NCBI GenBank assembly: GCA_002839245.1
Contig: PGXR01000016.1
Coordinates: forward strand, 20,205-26,980
Length of the DNA: 6,776 bases
Direction: 5' to 3'
Source: Spirochaetae bacterium HGW-Spirochaetae-7
Lineage (GTDB): Bacteria > Spirochaetota > Spirochaetia > Treponematales > UBA12059
Position numbers and translations under genes: made by a program
Part shown: one piece after another, positions 5,515-6,776 of the stretch
Position numbering within the stretch: the first letter of the stretch is position 1
How the letters are laid out: each line of letters starts with the position of its first letter
The notes under the pieces: model-generated
Database searches by the model: none
Seen by the model: the letters and a program-made list of their open reading frames with translations, nothing else
What the model was told of the DNA's origin: nothing

Positions 5515-5602
5515 TATTCGGCACCGCCAGGAGCGGTTACTCAAGACCAGCCATACAAGGGGCGGTGGTGTTAGACGCCGAGATGCAAGCTTCGATGAAC
5601 TA
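5488..5602. repeat. Perfect 22-base inverted repeat bounded by TA (possible MITE or large hairpin)
   Basis: Positions 5488-5509 are the exact reverse complement of 5581-5602 (core TTCATCGAAGCTTGCATCT). They enclose 71 bases that contain a second inverted pair, CACCGCC (5522-5528) and GGCGGTG (5561-5567). The outer repeat starts and ends with TA, so it can be read as 20-base terminal repeats flanked by a TA target duplication, as left by Tc1/mariner-IS630 type elements; a TAT also flanks each side. At about 115 bases it has no coding room, which fits a MITE. GTTAGAC (5570-5576) inside it resembles the right core site of integron attC. It lies between the divergent TtcA-like and ankyrin genes. 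Confidence 0.75.
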
Positions 5603-5746
5603 TATAAAAAATTCTCACAGGTTTCATGGCTTTCTTCTTGCAGCGACTATACCGGCGGCTTGAAAGGGATACAAGACAGTCAGAAATTGCCGCTTTCGTG
5701 CCGATGAATTGAGGATGGGTTCCAGCTGCCCGTCCAAAGGACAGGA
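5603..5746. other. Non-coding leader region of the ankyrin gene
   Basis: An A/T-rich stretch (TATATAAAAAA, 5601-5611) follows the repeat, then about 130 bases with no supported gene. I found no convincing -35/-10 pair. Just before the start, GTCC (5732-5735) and GGAC (5739-5742) flank AAA and could fold over part of the SD sequence AAAGGA (5736-5741). Confidence 0.4.
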
Positions 5747-6643
5747 ATGAAGATAGCAGTCGTAGCCTCGCCAGCAAACGCTTCCTCCGCCGGATCGGTA
5801 ATGGTAATGCTGGAGGCAAGCGGCAATGATACGATAGGCCTTAAGTTCAACGATTCATGGAAAAACGAAACACACGACAGGATCGAAAGCCTTTTGTCGG
5901 GTACTTCTCACTTGCTATGCGTCGTGGACAGCCACGATAGCGCCGCGGCCTGGCTGTCGTACGTGATCGGCCTGGCACGGGGACGCGAGCTGCCGCTCCT
6001 GATTTTCAGCGTCGATCCAGCCTGGCGGCCGGGCCCCTGGCTTGCCGATCTTCAGGTTTTCTACGCGCTCGACGAATTGGTCGGATATTATGCCGTCGAA
6101 CGCGATGCTTGGTCCCTCAAGGAAGCGAGGCGTCGAGCCAAGGCCTCGCTGCTGGAACTGGGCATTTCCTGGCATTCGGAATCGCTTTCCCAATGTGTAC
6201 GAGACGGCGATACCAAGGCGGTTGCCCTGTTCCTTGATTCTGGCTTCCCCCCCGATGCGCGGGACAAGTCGGGCGTTCCTATCGTCTGCCTGGCAACCAG
6301 GTCCAGGCATAGGAGCATCGTAGAATTGCTCCTCGACAGAGGCGCCAATGTCGATGCCCAGAGCGATGACCGAGGCTACTCGCCGCTCATGGACGCGGCC
6401 CAGCAGGGTGATGCATCACTTCTCGAGCTTGTTCTGGACCGCGGAGCCGATCCCAACCTGATCAGCAAGGATGGGCAGACGGCGTTGATCCTTGCCGTCG
6501 GTCGCAGCGATGCCCCCGTTGTCGAGCGTCTGCTCGCCAGCGGAGCCGATCCAGACTTCGCCGACAAGCTGGGACTATCGGCTATGAAGTACGCCAAACT
6601 GTTCAACAACCAGAAGATCGTCGAGGCTTTCGCCTCCGCATGA
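5747..6643 (+). CDS. TIR-like N-terminal domain fused to ankyrin repeats
   Basis: A 298-residue soluble protein without signal peptide or membrane segment. The first 120 residues look like a Rossmann-type alpha/beta domain similar in order to TIR domains: strand MKIAVVAS, then IESLLSGTSHLLCVVDS (46-62), AWLSYVIGLARGRELPLLIF (68-87) as the helix and strand that follow. The Glu expected four residues after W69 in enzymatic TIRs is Val73, so NAD cleavage is unlikely. Residues 145-298 are ankyrin repeats: a weak one at about 145-174, clear ones at 176-208, 210-241 and 243-274 (RGANVDAQ, RGADPNLI, SGADPDFA), and a partial final one. Such proteins usually bind other proteins. The ATG has AAAGGA five bases upstream. 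No operon partner is present; a tRNA gene follows. The TIR-like call is from pattern alone and the function is unknown. Confidence 0.85.
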   Translation: MKIAVVASPANASSAGSVMVMLEASGNDTIGLKFNDSWKNETHDRIESLLSGTSHLLCVVDSHDSAAAWLSYVIGLARGRELPLLIFSVDPAWRPGPWLADLQVFYALDELVGYYAVERDAWSLKEARRRAKASLLELGISWHSESLSQCVRDGDTKAVALFLDSGFPPDARDKSGVPIVCLATRSRHRSIVELLLDRGANVDAQSDDRGYSPLMDAAQQGDASLLELVLDRGADPNLISKDGQTALILAVGRSDAPVVERLLASGADPDFADKLGLSAMKYAKLFNNQKIVEAFASA

Positions 6644-6657
6644 TGGACAGCGGGCCC

Positions 6658-6687
6658 TTGACTCGTCGATCCGGTTTCCGCTATATT
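6658..6687 (+). promoter_or_regulatory. Promoter of the tRNA gene
   Basis: TTGACT (6658-6663) and TATATT (6682-6687) are 18 bases apart, both close to the sigma-70 consensus. Transcription would begin near 6694, about 12 bases before the mature tRNA 5' end. It starts 15 bases after the ankyrin stop. Confidence 0.6.
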
Positions 6688-6705
6688 TCGTTCCGTTCAG
6701 CGCAT

Positions 6706-6776
6706 TCCCCGGTTGTGTAATGGTAGCACAGCAGACTCTGGATCTGCTTGTGGGGGTTCGAATCCTCCCTGGGGAA
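6706..6776 (+). tRNA. tRNA-Gln (anticodon CTG)
   Basis: A complete 71-base cloverleaf reads CAG codons. The acceptor TCCCCGG (6706-6712) pairs fully with CTGGGGA (6769-6775), with one G-U, and A6776 is the discriminator. The D arm is short with GGTAG in its loop. The anticodon stem GCAGA/TCTGC (6731-6735, 6743-6747) encloses CTCTGGA with CTG at 6738-6740. The T arm is GGGGG/CCTCC around TTCGAAT. The window stops at the discriminator, so an encoded CCA cannot be checked. It is not part of the genes upstream. Confidence 0.95.

Noticed and set aside
5747..6106. Active TIR NADase of a Thoeris- or CBASS-like defence system
   Set aside because: The expected Glu is Val73 and no partner defence gene is visible in the window.
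1..6776. CRISPR array, rRNA, or transposase gene
   Set aside because: No regularly spaced repeats, no rRNA-like stretch and no transposase motif were seen on either strand.

Overview
The window is compact bacterial DNA of moderately high GC. It has short intergenic gaps, Shine-Dalgarno (SD) sites and sigma-70-like promoters. I cannot fix the species. The combination of a LuxS, a short TtcA-like PP-loop enzyme, an ankyrin protein and a UCCCCG-type glutamine tRNA would suit a GC-rich spirochaete, but that is only a guess. Most of the window concerns sulfur: making cysteine, extracting its sulfur, passing that sulfur to carriers or tRNA, and thiol redox.

Region 1 (1-3582, minus strand) reads as one operon in the order Rrf2 regulator, cysK, luxS, cysteine desulfurase-like protein, ThiF/MoeB-like enzyme (cut by the window edge). 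Gaps are 9, 61, 51 and 13 bases and each gene has its own ribosome binding site. Serine-derived sulfide fixation (CysK) and the homocysteine branch (LuxS) lie beside an enzyme that should remove sulfur from cysteine and one that adenylates sulfur-carrier proteins. The first gene is probably their regulator. It has a three-cysteine Fe-S motif and ends in isoleucine, the terminal residue that known CysK-binding partner proteins use.

Region 2 (3583-3721) is a divergent promoter region in which the -10 boxes of the two directions overlap among short direct repeats. Region 3 (3722-4681, plus strand) is a pair: a DUF4395 membrane protein with a CxxC motif, and a membrane-anchored thioredoxin-like protein with a CAAC active site. 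At their junction a tiny reading frame has a better ribosome binding site than the thioredoxin start, which suggests a leader ORF or a frameshift.

Region 4 (4713-5447, minus strand) is a TtcA-like tRNA thiolation enzyme, convergent with the thioredoxin gene. Region 5 (about 5475-5746) is a non-coding island with a perfect 22-base inverted repeat bounded by TA. It looks like a small mobile element or a large hairpin, and one arm supplies the likely promoter of the TtcA-like gene. Region 6 (5747-6643, plus strand) encodes a protein with a TIR-like N-terminal domain and C-terminal ankyrin repeats. Region 7 is a tRNA-Gln (CTG) with a good promoter, ending at the last base of the window.
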